Part shown: positions 1 to 8,169 of the stretch, one piece after another
Layout: the number at the start of each line of letters is the position of its first letter
How positions within the stretch are numbered: position 1 is the stretch's first letter
Assembly (NCBI GenBank): GCA_902774165.1
Contig: CACYHJ010000138.1
Span: 1 to 19,827, forward strand
Length of the DNA: 19,827 nucleotides
Direction of reading: 5' to 3'
From: Oscillospiraceae bacterium
Lineage (GTDB): Bacteria; Bacillota; Clostridia; Oscillospirales; Acutalibacteraceae
The notes under the pieces: generated by a model
Databases searched by the model: none
What the model was told of the DNA's origin: nothing
What the model saw: only the letters and a program-made list of their open reading frames with translations
Made by a program: the position numbers and the translations under genes

Positions 1-1968
1 GTGATCCCCGCCCAGAACATCTACTATGAGGACAGCTTCCTCACCTTCACCGACGGTACCGGCGCCAACGCGGCGTACAAATGGAAGACCGCCGGCGAGA
101 CCTACACCGACGTCTATCAGGCGGAAGACCGCCCGGGAACCTTCGCGCTGTTCAACTACGACGCGAACAACGTGTACGGCAACGACGCGGCCTATGACGA
201 TAAAGTCGCCACCTATTCGCTGGGCTCGGCGAAATACGTCTCGCTGGACGCGGGCTGCAGCCCGTCGCCCGCCATCTCGCCCAAGGCGGAATTCACCTTC
301 TGCGGCAACGGCTTCGACATGATCAGCGTGACCGGCGGCAACACCGGCGCGGTCACCCTGACGGTGACGGACCTCTCCGGAAACGTGGTCAACAGGCAGG
401 TCATCAACACCTACTACGGCTACAGCTACGGCAGACTTTACGTAGACCCCGCGAAGGGCGTGACGCTGGCGGCGACAGATGAAAACGGCAACGAGAACCT
501 GCCGCTGTATTACTTCGCCGACACCTTCAACCCCTATCATCCGGCAAAGGACGCGGACGAACATCACGTGCGCGTGAACGGCAGGGTCTACACCACCAAG
601 AACCATTCCGACGATCAGAACGTCTACGACTACGCTTACGGCTGGCTCGCCGAGACCACCTCCGACGGCGTGCTGTACCAGATCCCCGTGATCAGGGTCA
701 GAGGCCTGGAGTACGGCACCTACAAGGCGTCGATCCAGCCGCGCTACGCCGCGTCGTTCGACATCCAGAAGGCCGGCAATTACGACGTCTATGTGGACGG
801 CATCCGCGTTTACAACCCGGCGGGCACCGGCGACAACCTGACGACCGTCGTTGCCGAGGCCTATGACAAGGACAATGAGCGGAACGCCATCTTCTCCAAG
901 GTCCGCGACACGGTCCTGGCGGACCATGAAGCCTTCCTGAGAGAGACCGCCGGCGTGGGCGACAACCCGGTGGGCGGCTCGATCATGATCGACGGTATGT
1001 TCGTCACCGCGAATTCCGCGACGGCGCTTGCCGATCTGGAACAGGCCGGCCCCAACAACGAGATGTATCTGGCGCAGTATCAGGCGATCGCCTTCAAGCC
1101 CGCCGTCGCATCCGTACAGGCTCCGTCCTCCTTCCAGCTGGGCATGAAGACCGCCATCACGGGCACGAATCCCGAAACCGGCAAGCCGGTTCCCTCCGTC
1201 GCCTCGGTGCGCGTGATCATCTCCGACGTGAAGCGGCAGGTGATCCGGCAGATCAGCTCCATGACTGTCAGCGGCAGCGCAGAGCAGTTCTACGACCTGA
1301 CTCCGCTGCTTTCCTGGACGAAGAGCGAGGACGGCACGGCATGGATCGCGGACTATGACGTGGTCATTCTCAACGACTCCGACGTGGTGCTTTCGCTGAC
1401 GAGCTTCAAGACGGCGTTCGCGAACCCGCCGAAGGAGGATGAGGCCGAGCCTCAGCTGACCGTTGCCAGCAGCAGACGCACGCTCAATTTCGCAGCGATG
1501 GCAGTCAAGCGCGTGCTCACCACGGCGGACACCTCCACCCTCGACATCAACTGGGAGACCACCGACCTCACCGCCGGCGCGACCGCGGTGATGACAATCA
1601 CCACCTCCTCCGAGATCGTCGCGGTCACGGTGGGCGACACCGAGATCACCGAGTACACCGAGAACGGGGACGGCACGAGGACCTGGACCTATTCGTTCAC
1701 CGTTCAGGAGACCGGCGAGGATTCCTACGACGTGATCCTGAAGGACGCCTTCGGCAGAGTCAGCGAGACGATCCCGACGAAGGTCCCCATGGCTCCTGTG
1801 GAAGAGCCTGTGGAAGAGCCTGCGGATCAGACGGATGAAACCGACGCCGAAGAGGGCTCCGACGGATTCTCCCTTCTGGGCTTCGGCAAGAAGCTCACCG
1901 CGAGACTCCTCGACCTGCTCAGGTGGCTCGTGAAGCTGATCGAAACGCTGCTGTCCTTCTTCAAGTGA
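1..1968 (+). CDS. Large surface/secreted protein, 3' portion (5' end outside window)
   Basis: The frame is open from the first base and the product (655 residues visible) has no signal peptide, so this is read as the C-terminal part of a larger exported protein; the GTG at base 1 is probably an internal codon. Composition is rich in Asp, Thr, Tyr and Val, as in beta-sandwich surface proteins of Clostridia. Residues about 505-600 look like an Ig/Big-type strand repeat. They are followed by an acidic Pro/Glu/Asp linker (about 597-624) and a hydrophobic, basic amphipathic helix over the last 30 residues, ending WLVKLIETLLSFFK. There is no LPXTG motif or obvious S-layer domain, so the helix may be the envelope-association signal (inference). 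A 76-aa gene follows after 17 bases, probably co-transcribed, and both end at the terminator at 2257-2296. No enzyme motif is visible; the function is unknown. Confidence 0.8.
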   Translation: MIPAQNIYYEDSFLTFTDGTGANAAYKWKTAGETYTDVYQAEDRPGTFALFNYDANNVYGNDAAYDDKVATYSLGSAKYVSLDAGCSPSPAISPKAEFTFCGNGFDMISVTGGNTGAVTLTVTDLSGNVVNRQVINTYYGYSYGRLYVDPAKGVTLAATDENGNENLPLYYFADTFNPYHPAKDADEHHVRVNGRVYTTKNHSDDQNVYDYAYGWLAETTSDGVLYQIPVIRVRGLEYGTYKASIQPRYAASFDIQKAGNYDVYVDGIRVYNPAGTGDNLTTVVAEAYDKDNERNAIFSKVRDTVLADHEAFLRETAGVGDNPVGGSIMIDGMFVTANSATALADLEQAGPNNEMYLAQYQAIAFKPAVASVQAPSSFQLGMKTAITGTNPETGKPVPSVASVRVIISDVKRQVIRQISSMTVSGSAEQFYDLTPLLSWTKSEDGTAWIADYDVVILNDSDVVLSLTSFKTAFANPPKEDEAEPQLTVASSRRTLNFAAMAVKRVLTTADTSTLDINWETTDLTAGATAVMTITTSSEIVAVTVGDTEITEYTENGDGTRTWTYSFTVQETGEDSYDVILKDAFGRVSETIPTKVPMAPVEEPVEEPADQTDETDAEEGSDGFSLLGFGKKLTARLLDLLRWLVKLIETLLSFFK

Positions 1969-1985
1969 GGGACTGAGCCGACATC

Positions 1986-2216
1986 ATGAAAAAATCATAC
2001 AAGAAACCGGGAGTCTCGTTTCAGCCGCTGGCGATGAGCGCGGAGCTTTCCGCAGACTGCACGATGGAGATTTCGTTTGCGGAATTTTCCTGCCCGATCC
2101 TGATCCCGGAATGGGGAGAAACGGTTTTCACAGCCAGCAACTGCGACTGGTCGAACGATGATTTCTATATCTGCTATCACGTTCCGACCGCAGGCACCAA
2201 CGTTTTCGGCTCCTGA
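1986..2216 (+). CDS. Small Cys-containing protein of the clostridial 'CYHVP' type, unknown function
   Basis: A 76-residue protein with a basic N-terminus (MKKSYKKP), a segment ending LAMSAELSADC, four cysteines (in ADCT, SCPI, NCDW and ICYH) and the C-terminal pattern CYHVP-x6-NVFGS. From memory, small proteins with a Y-x-KP start, an (S/T)xxxA(A/G)xC segment and a CYHVP...N(L/V)F(N/G)S end are common in gut Ruminococcus-like genomes and have no assigned function. The gene starts 17 bases after the large surface protein and ends just before a strong terminator, so it is probably the last gene of that operon. The start is preceded only by a weak purine stretch, so translation may be coupled to the upstream gene. 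A leader-like half followed by a Cys-rich half resembles a RiPP precursor, but no modifying enzyme is present. Confidence 0.65.
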   Translation: MKKSYKKPGVSFQPLAMSAELSADCTMEISFAEFSCPILIPEWGETVFTASNCDWSNDDFYICYHVPTAGTNVFGS

Positions 2217-2256
2217 CCCGGCGCCGGAAGAGAGAGAACCCCCGAACACAAACAAC

Positions 2257-2296
2257 AAAATCCGGTCTGCAGCCTTTCGGCTGCAGACCGGATTTT
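2257..2296 (+). terminator. Strong intrinsic terminator after the surface-protein operon
   Basis: An 18-base perfect stem (AAAATCCGGTCTGCAGCC against its complement) closes on a TTTC loop. Its right arm ends in TTTT. The A-tract of the left arm means it can also act on the opposite strand. Confidence 0.9.
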
Positions 2297-2324
2297 CTGA
2301 TTCAGCGGGGCGAATCCCTGTCTT

Positions 2325-2590
2325 GCGTCGCTTGCGACGCATATCGAGCCGCCTTCAGCGGCATATCGAGTCGAACTTGTTCGACATATCGAGTCGGGAC
2401 GTTAAGAAAACAGTCCGGTGGACTGTTTTTAGTCTCGACCGTCGCAGCTATGCTGCCAAAGTAAAAAGCCTGTTTATCGAGATATCGCCTTGCGGCGATT
2501 CGATATGTTGACCTGCGGTCAACTCGATATATGCTCGCAAGCGAGCATTCGATATGTGCTTGCTGCGCAAACACGAGTAAGCCTGTTTTT
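2325..2590. repeat. Hairpin array A: short hairpins separated by ATATCGAG linkers that invert mid-array
   Basis: In the left half, hairpins at 2325-2340 (7-bp stem), 2349-2361 and 2370-2385 (7-bp stem) are each followed by ATATCGAG (2341, 2363, 2386). The centre holds a 10-bp hairpin at 2407-2429 with a T tract, inside an outer stem (2393-2400 with 2432-2439), and a GCAGC-TAT-GCTGC hairpin at 2444-2456. In the right half, hairpins at 2484-2499, 2507-2523, 2531-2548 (8-bp perfect) and 2556-2574 are separated by TCGATAT (2500, 2524, 2549), the reverse complement of the left linker. AAGCCTGTTT occurs twice as a direct repeat (2466 and 2579). The stems differ while the linkers are conserved. It fills the gap between two convergent genes. 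I see no ORF in it that looks coding. Confidence 0.85.
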
Positions 2591-2597
2591 CGGGGGC

Positions 2598-3737
2598 TCA
2601 GCCCGCATCGGCGATTTTGGTCACGCCGTCGCCGTAGATGGTGGTCCAGTCGTTCTTCATCGAGACGGGCACCCAGTCGAACTCGTCGCAGAGGTCGTAC
2701 ATCTTGTTCGCCTTTTCCTCATTGCCGTTCTCGCGCGCGGTATCGTCGCAGCAGAGCATAAAGGCAAGGCTCTTGTAAGGATTGCCGCTGGTGACGTACT
2801 CCGCCATGCTGGCGTCGCCGGTGGAATTGCCGAAGGACAGCACGGGCTGCTCGCCGATCTCCTGCATGATAACGGTGACCTTGTTCATCTTCAGGTTCTT
2901 CACGACGAATTCGCCGCCCAGCACCAGCTTGTCGTTGTCGTCATAGACGTATTTCAGGCCGTCGGTGTCGCCCTGATCCGGCGCGACAAGGGTCTCGTCG
3001 GAGCCGATGATCTGGCCGTTCGGCAGATCAAGAGGCGAATTGTCGGCGATGCCGCGCACGATGAAGCGGTCCGTTCCGCTGACGACGTAAACGGTAAAAT
3101 CGTTTGCCTTGAGGTATTCGACCACCTGCAGCATCGGGCGGTACCAGCCCTCGCCGCGGGTCATGCCGTCAAAGGAGGGCATGGGCTGTTTTTTGAATTC
3201 CTGGATATAAGCGTTGAACTCCGCCACCGTCATGCCCGCGAAGGCGGAAGCGACGGCTTTGCCGTGGTCCACCTCAAGCCCGTCAAAGGAGGCGCCGGTC
3301 TCGTTCTGCTCCTTGATCTTATTGGCGACCTCTTTTTCAAAGTCGGAGGCCTTGTCCTTGTAATCCGGATCGTCCAGTACGCGGTATTTCAGCAGACAGT
3401 AGTCGAAATAGTTCGGGTCGGTCTCGCAGAACAGCGTGCCGTCCAGATCGAACACGGCGATTCGGTGCTCCACGGGGATGAAATCCGCGCCGCCCTCCGC
3501 GGTGACGGCGCCGACATAGTCGATCAGCGTTTTTTTTGCCGCCGCGTCCGCGGTCCAAAGATCCAGCATGCTTTCACCGTCCGCCGGGGCGGGTGCGGCC
3601 TGCGTCTGGCCGGGCTCGTCGGTCTGCGCGGGAGCTTTGTCCTTTCTGCCCACGCCGAAGCCGTAAAGGCAGCCCACGACGATCAGCGCGCAGAGAAGCA
3701 GCGCGGTCAGCGCTTTCCACGTTTTGATATTGTTCAT
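2598..3737 (-). CDS. Secreted HAD-superfamily phosphatase, probable lipoprotein
   Basis: A 379-residue protein starting at 3737, where GGAGGA lies 5 bases upstream; the longer frame from 3767 adds residues with no ribosome binding site. The N-terminus has a hydrophobic stretch (about 9-22) ending VVG-C23, which fits a lipobox, followed by a Pro/Ala/Asp linker, so it is probably an extracytoplasmic lipoprotein. HAD motifs are visible: motif I DLDGT with nucleophile Asp97 and Asp99, motif II VVSGTD around Ser220, a candidate motif III Lys280, and an acidic motif IV GNSTGD with Asp308. The large insert between motifs I and II resembles phosphorylcholine phosphatase-like HAD enzymes, but the substrate is inferred; another phosphomonoester is equally possible. 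It is a single gene converging on hairpin array A. An extended -10 box lies about 100 bases upstream of the start. Confidence 0.82.
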   Translation of the reverse strand: MNNIKTWKALTALLLCALIVVGCLYGFGVGRKDKAPAQTDEPGQTQAAPAPADGESMLDLWTADAAAKKTLIDYVGAVTAEGGADFIPVEHRIAVFDLDGTLFCETDPNYFDYCLLKYRVLDDPDYKDKASDFEKEVANKIKEQNETGASFDGLEVDHGKAVASAFAGMTVAEFNAYIQEFKKQPMPSFDGMTRGEGWYRPMLQVVEYLKANDFTVYVVSGTDRFIVRGIADNSPLDLPNGQIIGSDETLVAPDQGDTDGLKYVYDDNDKLVLGGEFVVKNLKMNKVTVIMQEIGEQPVLSFGNSTGDASMAEYVTSGNPYKSLAFMLCCDDTARENGNEEKANKMYDLCDEFDWVPVSMKNDWTTIYGDGVTKIADAG

Positions 3738-3841
3738 AAAAATCCTCCGTTTCTTTGCGTCCCGCAAAACCCGCGTCGGAATCGCGGCGCCGGGTTGTGG
3801 GATAATTCGTTTCGGCGAACGCCTTCGCGCCGCACTTTTTT

Positions 3842-3850
3842 ATTATAACA
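3842..3850 (-). promoter_or_regulatory. Candidate extended -10 promoter for the HAD phosphatase gene
   Basis: Reading on the minus strand, TGTTATAAT gives a consensus TATAAT with an upstream TGn extension, about 95-105 bases before the start codon. No good -35 box is seen at 16-18 bases, which extended -10 promoters can tolerate. Confidence 0.45.
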
Positions 3851-3974
3851 CAGATTCCGGCAACGGGAACAGCTTTTTTATAAAAAAACGGATTTTCTGT
3901 GGATTCACCAATTTTGCCGTTTTATTCCGCCGTTCCGTTGGGATATATTGGGATATCGCCGAAAAAGCGCAGCG

Positions 3975-4015
3975 AAACAAACGGGACCGGCTCAAAAAAC
4001 CGATCCCGTTTGTTT
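3975..4015 (-). terminator. Probable terminator of the carbohydrate-binding protein gene
   Basis: A 16-base near-perfect stem (3975-3990 with 4000-4015, one mismatch/wobble) with a 9-base loop, 21 bases past the stop codon of the minus-strand gene. The T-rich run lies within the arm and is followed by CGCTGCGCTTTTT, so termination efficiency is uncertain. Confidence 0.6.
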
Positions 4016-4036
4016 TACGGAAGGAATCTGCGCATT

Positions 4037-5605
4037 TCAAAGACCGAACACGCCTTTGATCGTATCGATCAGGTTCCGGAACCACTGCATGATCCGCTGA
4101 AGAAAGCTCAGGACGCCGGAGGAAGACCCTTCGTTCGGAAAATCCGGACGGCCGCCCTGCCCGCCGGGGCCCATGCCGCCGCCGTCGGAGATTCCTGCCG
4201 TGCCGGCCGTGCTGCCGTTCAGCTTATAACTTCCGCCGGAAGAGAGCTCGGGACTTGCAAACAAAACATAGCTTGCGCTGCGCGCTGCCGTTGACCTTGC
4301 GGTATACACGGTGTTGCCGGAGGCGTCCGTGACGGTGATCGCGCTGCCCGCGGTGACGATGGTTTCTCCGGCGTTGCCGCCCCTGCCGCCGAAACCGCCC
4401 ATACCGCCGGCGCCGCCGAATGCGACGTACGCGCCGGTATAACTCTGCTGCATCATGGCGTGTCCCACGGCAAGCACCGTCGCGCCGCCGAACGTACAGC
4501 CGTATTCGGTGTCGATCGGGTCTCCGTCGCCCTGGCTGGGCGCGTACACCTCCAGCGTGCCGCCCGCAAGGGTCGCGCTGCCGTTGGAATCAAGCCCGTC
4601 GCCGTTGGTTACATTGACGTACACATAACCGCCGTACTGGTTATAGGAGAAGTCCGCGCTGCGGTCCGCGAGATCCCCGTTGGCGGCGTTGATCCCGTCG
4701 TCGGTCGCCGTCACATACACGTTACCGGAATACACGTTGACCGCGGCGCCTTCGATGCCTTCCGCCGCTTTTTTGACGTTGACCGTGGGGCCTGTCGTTC
4801 CCTCGGCGCCGATGTTCAGCGTATAATCGCATTTGATGCCGTCGTCATTGGCGGATACCGTGATATTCCCGGAGCGGATATTGAGTTCCTTCTCCGCCTT
4901 GATCGCGTCGCCGTCATAAGAACTCGCATCTTCCGGATCTTTATAGCTGTGTTTGATCGCGACGTTGAGCGTCACGTCTTCGATCGTCAGGGAAGCGGTT
5001 GAGAGCAAGACGTCGGTGTAATTGCCGTCCGCGTCCTCTTCGTAAAGATCCGCCCCGCCCTTGACGCCGTTTTTGCCGTAGGCGTTCACGTTGATCGTGC
5101 CGGTCCCGCAGATCGTCACGTTGGAGCCGTCCTTGCACTTGATAACGGCGTTCTCGATATCGGGATAGCTCGTTTCATCCGTATAAACGTCGTCGTTGTT
5201 ATACTGATCGTCGGCGAGATTGTTCACGCTGCCCGCCGCGGCGATGATCGTCACCCCGCTGCCCTTGTTGCAGGTGACGGGCGCGGTGGCGGACGCCGTA
5301 AGGGTCAGATTGTCGAGAATCAGCGTCACACCGGTGACGTTCTTCTTTACTACGATCGTGCCGTTCCCGCAGGAGCCGGACACAAGATACGTCCCGGCGG
5401 CGTTGATGGTAAGCGCGGTGTTTTTCACCTTGTAGCCGGTGTATGCGCCCTCGGTCACCGTGATTCCGGAATCCGAAAAGGTGAACCGCGTCGCGTTTGC
5501 GTCGACGTCGGCGGCCGCTGCGGCGACCGGGACCGATACCGCAAGCAGCGTCGCCAGACTGAGGACGAATGCGAATAGTTTTGTAAAGAACGATGTGCGT
5601 TTCAT
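4037..5605 (-). CDS. Secreted carbohydrate-binding domain protein, Cthe_2159-like beta-helix family
   Basis: A 522-residue protein with a classic signal peptide (MKRT, a hydrophobic core, then VPVAAAAADV; cleavage near residue 31). The body has many short beta-strand/turn units rich in Gly, Asn, Asp and Thr (for example GSGVTI, DGSNVTICG, NDDGIKCD, TDDGINAANG), the look of the right-handed beta-helix family typified by Cthe_2159 of Clostridium thermocellum (PF14262), whose founding member binds cellulose/polygalacturonate. Gly-rich loops follow (GGAGGMGGFGGRGG and GGGMGPGGQGG). The last about 25 residues form an amphipathic helix containing QWFRNLIDTIKGVFG, resembling the tail of the surface protein at the left edge. 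The start at 5605 has AAGGAGG 7 bases upstream. It is probably cell-surface or secreted and may bind acidic polysaccharide; next to the rhamnosidase this suits use of pectin-type glycans (inference). Confidence 0.88.
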   Translation of the reverse strand: MKRTSFFTKLFAFVLSLATLLAVSVPVAAAAADVDANATRFTFSDSGITVTEGAYTGYKVKNTALTINAAGTYLVSGSCGNGTIVVKKNVTGVTLILDNLTLTASATAPVTCNKGSGVTIIAAAGSVNNLADDQYNNDDVYTDETSYPDIENAVIKCKDGSNVTICGTGTINVNAYGKNGVKGGADLYEEDADGNYTDVLLSTASLTIEDVTLNVAIKHSYKDPEDASSYDGDAIKAEKELNIRSGNITVSANDDGIKCDYTLNIGAEGTTGPTVNVKKAAEGIEGAAVNVYSGNVYVTATDDGINAANGDLADRSADFSYNQYGGYVYVNVTNGDGLDSNGSATLAGGTLEVYAPSQGDGDPIDTEYGCTFGGATVLAVGHAMMQQSYTGAYVAFGGAGGMGGFGGRGGNAGETIVTAGSAITVTDASGNTVYTARSTAARSASYVLFASPELSSGGSYKLNGSTAGTAGISDGGGMGPGGQGGRPDFPNEGSSSGVLSFLQRIMQWFRNLIDTIKGVFGL

Positions 5606-5743
5606 GAGATATGCCTCCTTAAATCATATTTTTTTCAGCTGTGGATCATCCTGCGGACGGGATACGGGGGCCATCGGACTCACTCGCTTTCCGTTTTGAT
5701 GGGTTCATTTTACCCGCCGTTTCTTGAAAACAGATTGATTTTT

Positions 5744-5773
5744 AAAAAATCGCCGCACCCGGGAAGGTGCGGC
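5744..5773 (-). terminator. Intrinsic terminator of the rhamnosidase gene
   Basis: On the minus strand, GCCGCACC-TTCCCG-GGTGCGGC forms an 8-bp perfect stem followed by GATTTTTT, 47 bases after the stop codon. Confidence 0.88.
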
Positions 5774-5820
5774 TTACGCATTGCAGATATTGAGATTCTG
5801 TCGGGAACAGGAATGCGCCG

Positions 5821-7995
5821 TCAGATCAGAAGCTCGTTGTCTCCGGCCCTCAGCGGGACGCGCCGTTCCCCGACGATCAGCGACGCGGGCAGTCCCTCGG
5901 GCAGCGTCACGCGAAGGCGGATCCGCTCTCCCTGGCGCTCCCAGGCGACCCGGACGCGTCCCTGCCGGAAGTCCCGGTATCCGGACGCCCGGTTCAGCGG
6001 GGCGGCGAAGACGGGAGCGATCTCCAGCGAACGGAACCCCGCCTCCCCCGCCGGCTGCCGGATCCCCAGCAGGAAATCGTAAAGATAAGCGGCGACGGCG
6101 CCGAACATGGGATGGCTGTGGGAGCGGTCCCGCAGGGAACCGGGAAAATACTCCCAGAGCGTCGTCGCGCCGCGGCGCTTCATCTCCGCGAAGGAATGAA
6201 GACTTTCCGAGGTCAGCAGCCGGACGGCAAGGTCCGCGTCCCCGTGTTCAAACAGGATCCGCGTGACGATATCCGTGCCGAAAATGCCGGTGTCGAAGCC
6301 GCCCAGCGCGCGGTAATACGCCGTGAGGTTCCGATACGTCCGCTCATCGCCCAGGCCGATATCCAGCGCGAAGGCGTTGGAACCCTGACGGCAGCCGAGG
6401 AAGTTGCCGTCCATCGGGTTGTAATACGCCGTGACGAGCGCGGTTTTGCGCTCCTCGATGCGGCGGCGCAGCATGGGCAGATCCACCGCCCGACCCGCCA
6501 GCGGCGCGATGACGAGACAGCGCTGCAGGGATCTGATATAGAAATAATTGTTCACAAAGGGCGCGGGCAGAATGATCGCCTGCGGGGTACACCAGTCGCC
6601 CAGGCACCACTCGCCGGGCTTGTCCCCCGCCACAAGGCCGTTGACGGTGCGGGACTCAAGATAATCGAAATAGCGCAGCATCTGAGCGTAGCAATCCCGC
6701 AGAACGCTTTCGTCCCCGTAATGAAGATAGAACTGATAGGGCACCTCGACGATGGCGCAGCCCCAGCCGCCGGGCCCGCCGCCGGAACGAAGATAGGGCG
6801 CGGTGTACTGGATATGCCCGGTCGCCGCGTCCTGGCAGTCCATAATATCCCGGATCCACTTGCGGTAAAAGGACTCCGCCCGCAGCGTGTTCATCGCGGC
6901 GTGACAGACCAGCTCCCCGTCGCCGGTATACCCGCGGCGCTCCTTGTGGGGGCAATCCGAAGGGATCCCCGCGTGCATGTTCATCCGCTGCGTCGTGATG
7001 AAGGCGCGGTTCAGCCAGCAGAGCGTCTCGTCGTCGCAGTCAAAATCCGCCGCGACAGCCACGTCCGCGTGAATCTGCTCCACATACAGCACCTGCGCCG
7101 GGCCCTCCACAGAGAAATAACGGAAGCCGAACCAGGTGAAGATCGCCCGCGCCTGCCGCTCCTCCCCGCCGCAGATCAGCGTGAGGGTCTGGCCGTGGAC
7201 GTATTCGGGGTCAAGGTCCCCCTCCGCCGTGCGCTCCTCCGCCATGCGGACCGTCACGGTCTCGCCGGCTTTGCCGGCCAGGCGCAGCACCGGGGTCCCC
7301 GTCAGATTCACGCCGCAGTCGTATACGTTCCGCGCGCCGTTGACCGGCACGGGGGTGATCCGTCCGCAGACCCGGTCGGGCGGGCAGTCGGAAAAGCCGT
7401 ACTGTGTTTCCGGCGCCTTCGCCGGCGCGGCGCTCTGCCAGCCGCCGTCATCAAAATCAAACGCCGCGGCGTTTTTCATCGGGCTGCGCAGGTCCTGCGT
7501 CTCCCGGCAGATCAGGTCGTAATCCGTGATAAAGCTCTCCGCGACGCGGTCCCCCTCGCCCGAGCAGAAATCGAACGCGCCGGTTTCATCCTCGCCGAAC
7601 ACCCGCCAGATCGCCTTGGCGCAGCCGAAGCCGGACGCGCCGTTCCGGTCGTACCAGCCGCCGCCGAAATGAAGGGCGATCCGGTTCTCGCCGTCGAGCA
7701 GGAGCGCCGTCACGTCGTATTCCGGCACCAGAAGCCGGTGCCCGGTCAGCGTCTCCCCGACCGGGTAATCCTGTCGCGGCTCATAGTCGGTATTCAGCGG
7801 AAGAAAGCGGTCGTCGCAGACCCTGCCGCCGTTCAGGAAGCACTCGAAAAACCCGAGGCCTACGACGCGCAGCGTCGCTTTTTTCACGCCCCGCACGGAA
7901 AACGCGCCCCGCAGGAAATAAAACCTGCCGGAAACGGGGTCCGGCGACGAGACCCATCGGGCGGAAGAAAAAACCTGTTGCTGATTCATAACCAT
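5821..7995 (-). CDS. Alpha-L-rhamnosidase, glycoside hydrolase family 78
   Basis: A 724-residue protein that removes terminal alpha-L-rhamnose from glycans or rhamnosides by inversion. Start chosen at 7995 (ATGGTTATGAATCAG), with AGGGA 5 bases upstream; the longer frame from 8034 begins inside a repeat-derived sequence. The N-terminal half is beta-sandwich-like (FLNGRRV-type core near residues 50-70). The (alpha/alpha)6 catalytic region carries DCPHKERRGYTGD, where Asp347, Glu352 and Asp359 have the spacing (5 and 7) of the catalytic-site residues Asp567, Glu572 and Asp579 of Bacillus RhaB. Glu615 in TTLWEYF, followed by SHSHPMFG, fits the second catalytic glutamate. A C-terminal beta domain ends the protein. 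No signal peptide is seen, so it is probably cytoplasmic and acts on imported oligosaccharides. Length is somewhat short for the family but all key blocks are present. Confidence 0.95.
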   Translation of the reverse strand: MVMNQQQVFSSARWVSSPDPVSGRFYFLRGAFSVRGVKKATLRVVGLGFFECFLNGGRVCDDRFLPLNTDYEPRQDYPVGETLTGHRLLVPEYDVTALLLDGENRIALHFGGGWYDRNGASGFGCAKAIWRVFGEDETGAFDFCSGEGDRVAESFITDYDLICRETQDLRSPMKNAAAFDFDDGGWQSAAPAKAPETQYGFSDCPPDRVCGRITPVPVNGARNVYDCGVNLTGTPVLRLAGKAGETVTVRMAEERTAEGDLDPEYVHGQTLTLICGGEERQARAIFTWFGFRYFSVEGPAQVLYVEQIHADVAVAADFDCDDETLCWLNRAFITTQRMNMHAGIPSDCPHKERRGYTGDGELVCHAAMNTLRAESFYRKWIRDIMDCQDAATGHIQYTAPYLRSGGGPGGWGCAIVEVPYQFYLHYGDESVLRDCYAQMLRYFDYLESRTVNGLVAGDKPGEWCLGDWCTPQAIILPAPFVNNYFYIRSLQRCLVIAPLAGRAVDLPMLRRRIEERKTALVTAYYNPMDGNFLGCRQGSNAFALDIGLGDERTYRNLTAYYRALGGFDTGIFGTDIVTRILFEHGDADLAVRLLTSESLHSFAEMKRRGATTLWEYFPGSLRDRSHSHPMFGAVAAYLYDFLLGIRQPAGEAGFRSLEIAPVFAAPLNRASGYRDFRQGRVRVAWERQGERIRLRVTLPEGLPASLIVGERRVPLRAGDNELLI

Positions 7996-8017
7996 TTCAA
8001 TCCCTGCTCTTTCTGAA

Positions 8018-8112
8018 TTACGGCAGCGCCGCACAATTCGGTCATGCCGACAGCGCGGCCGGTTGATGCGTCAGCTTGTACAGATCCTCCGCAAGCCGCC
8101 TGACGGCAGCCG
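8018..8112 (+). repeat. Degenerate copy of the MITE-like element, right end eroded
   Basis: Bases 8018-8106 align without gaps to 9306-9394 (offset 1288). By eye about 68 of 89 bases match, including the block CCGCACAATTCGG, then GTCAG-TTGTACAGA, CTCCGCA and CCTGACGG. The right terminal repeat is not recognisable, so this looks like an old decayed copy in the same orientation as the one at 9306-9423. It sits directly upstream of the rhamnosidase start, so it may supply or disturb that gene's promoter. Confidence 0.7.
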
Positions 8113-8169
8113 GGAAGAAGCTGTATCATATCCCGGTGCGTGGCCGGGGAATCAAAATCCGCCGCACGG

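Noticed and set aside
1986..2216. Complete RiPP biosynthetic cluster
   Set aside because: There is a precursor-like small protein, but no radical SAM enzyme, cyclase, protease or exporter is next to it.
2325..2590. CRISPR array
   Set aside because: The conserved part is only 7-8 bases and the intervening units are themselves palindromes. There is no leader and there are no cas genes.
2490..3848. 452-codon open frame on the plus strand
   Set aside because: It lies antisense to the HAD phosphatase, whose motifs, lipobox and ribosome binding site are clear. The antisense product is Val/His/Arg-rich, as expected from a GC-rich shadow.
5606..5743. Riboswitch upstream of the carbohydrate-binding protein
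   Set aside because: The leader was compared by eye with the c-di-GMP-I consensus and lacks its conserved blocks. No clear structured core was seen.
6112..8016. 634-codon open frame on the plus strand
   Set aside because: It is antisense to the GH78 rhamnosidase, which has its catalytic motif and terminator. The shadow protein is Arg/Ala/Val-rich with no domain.
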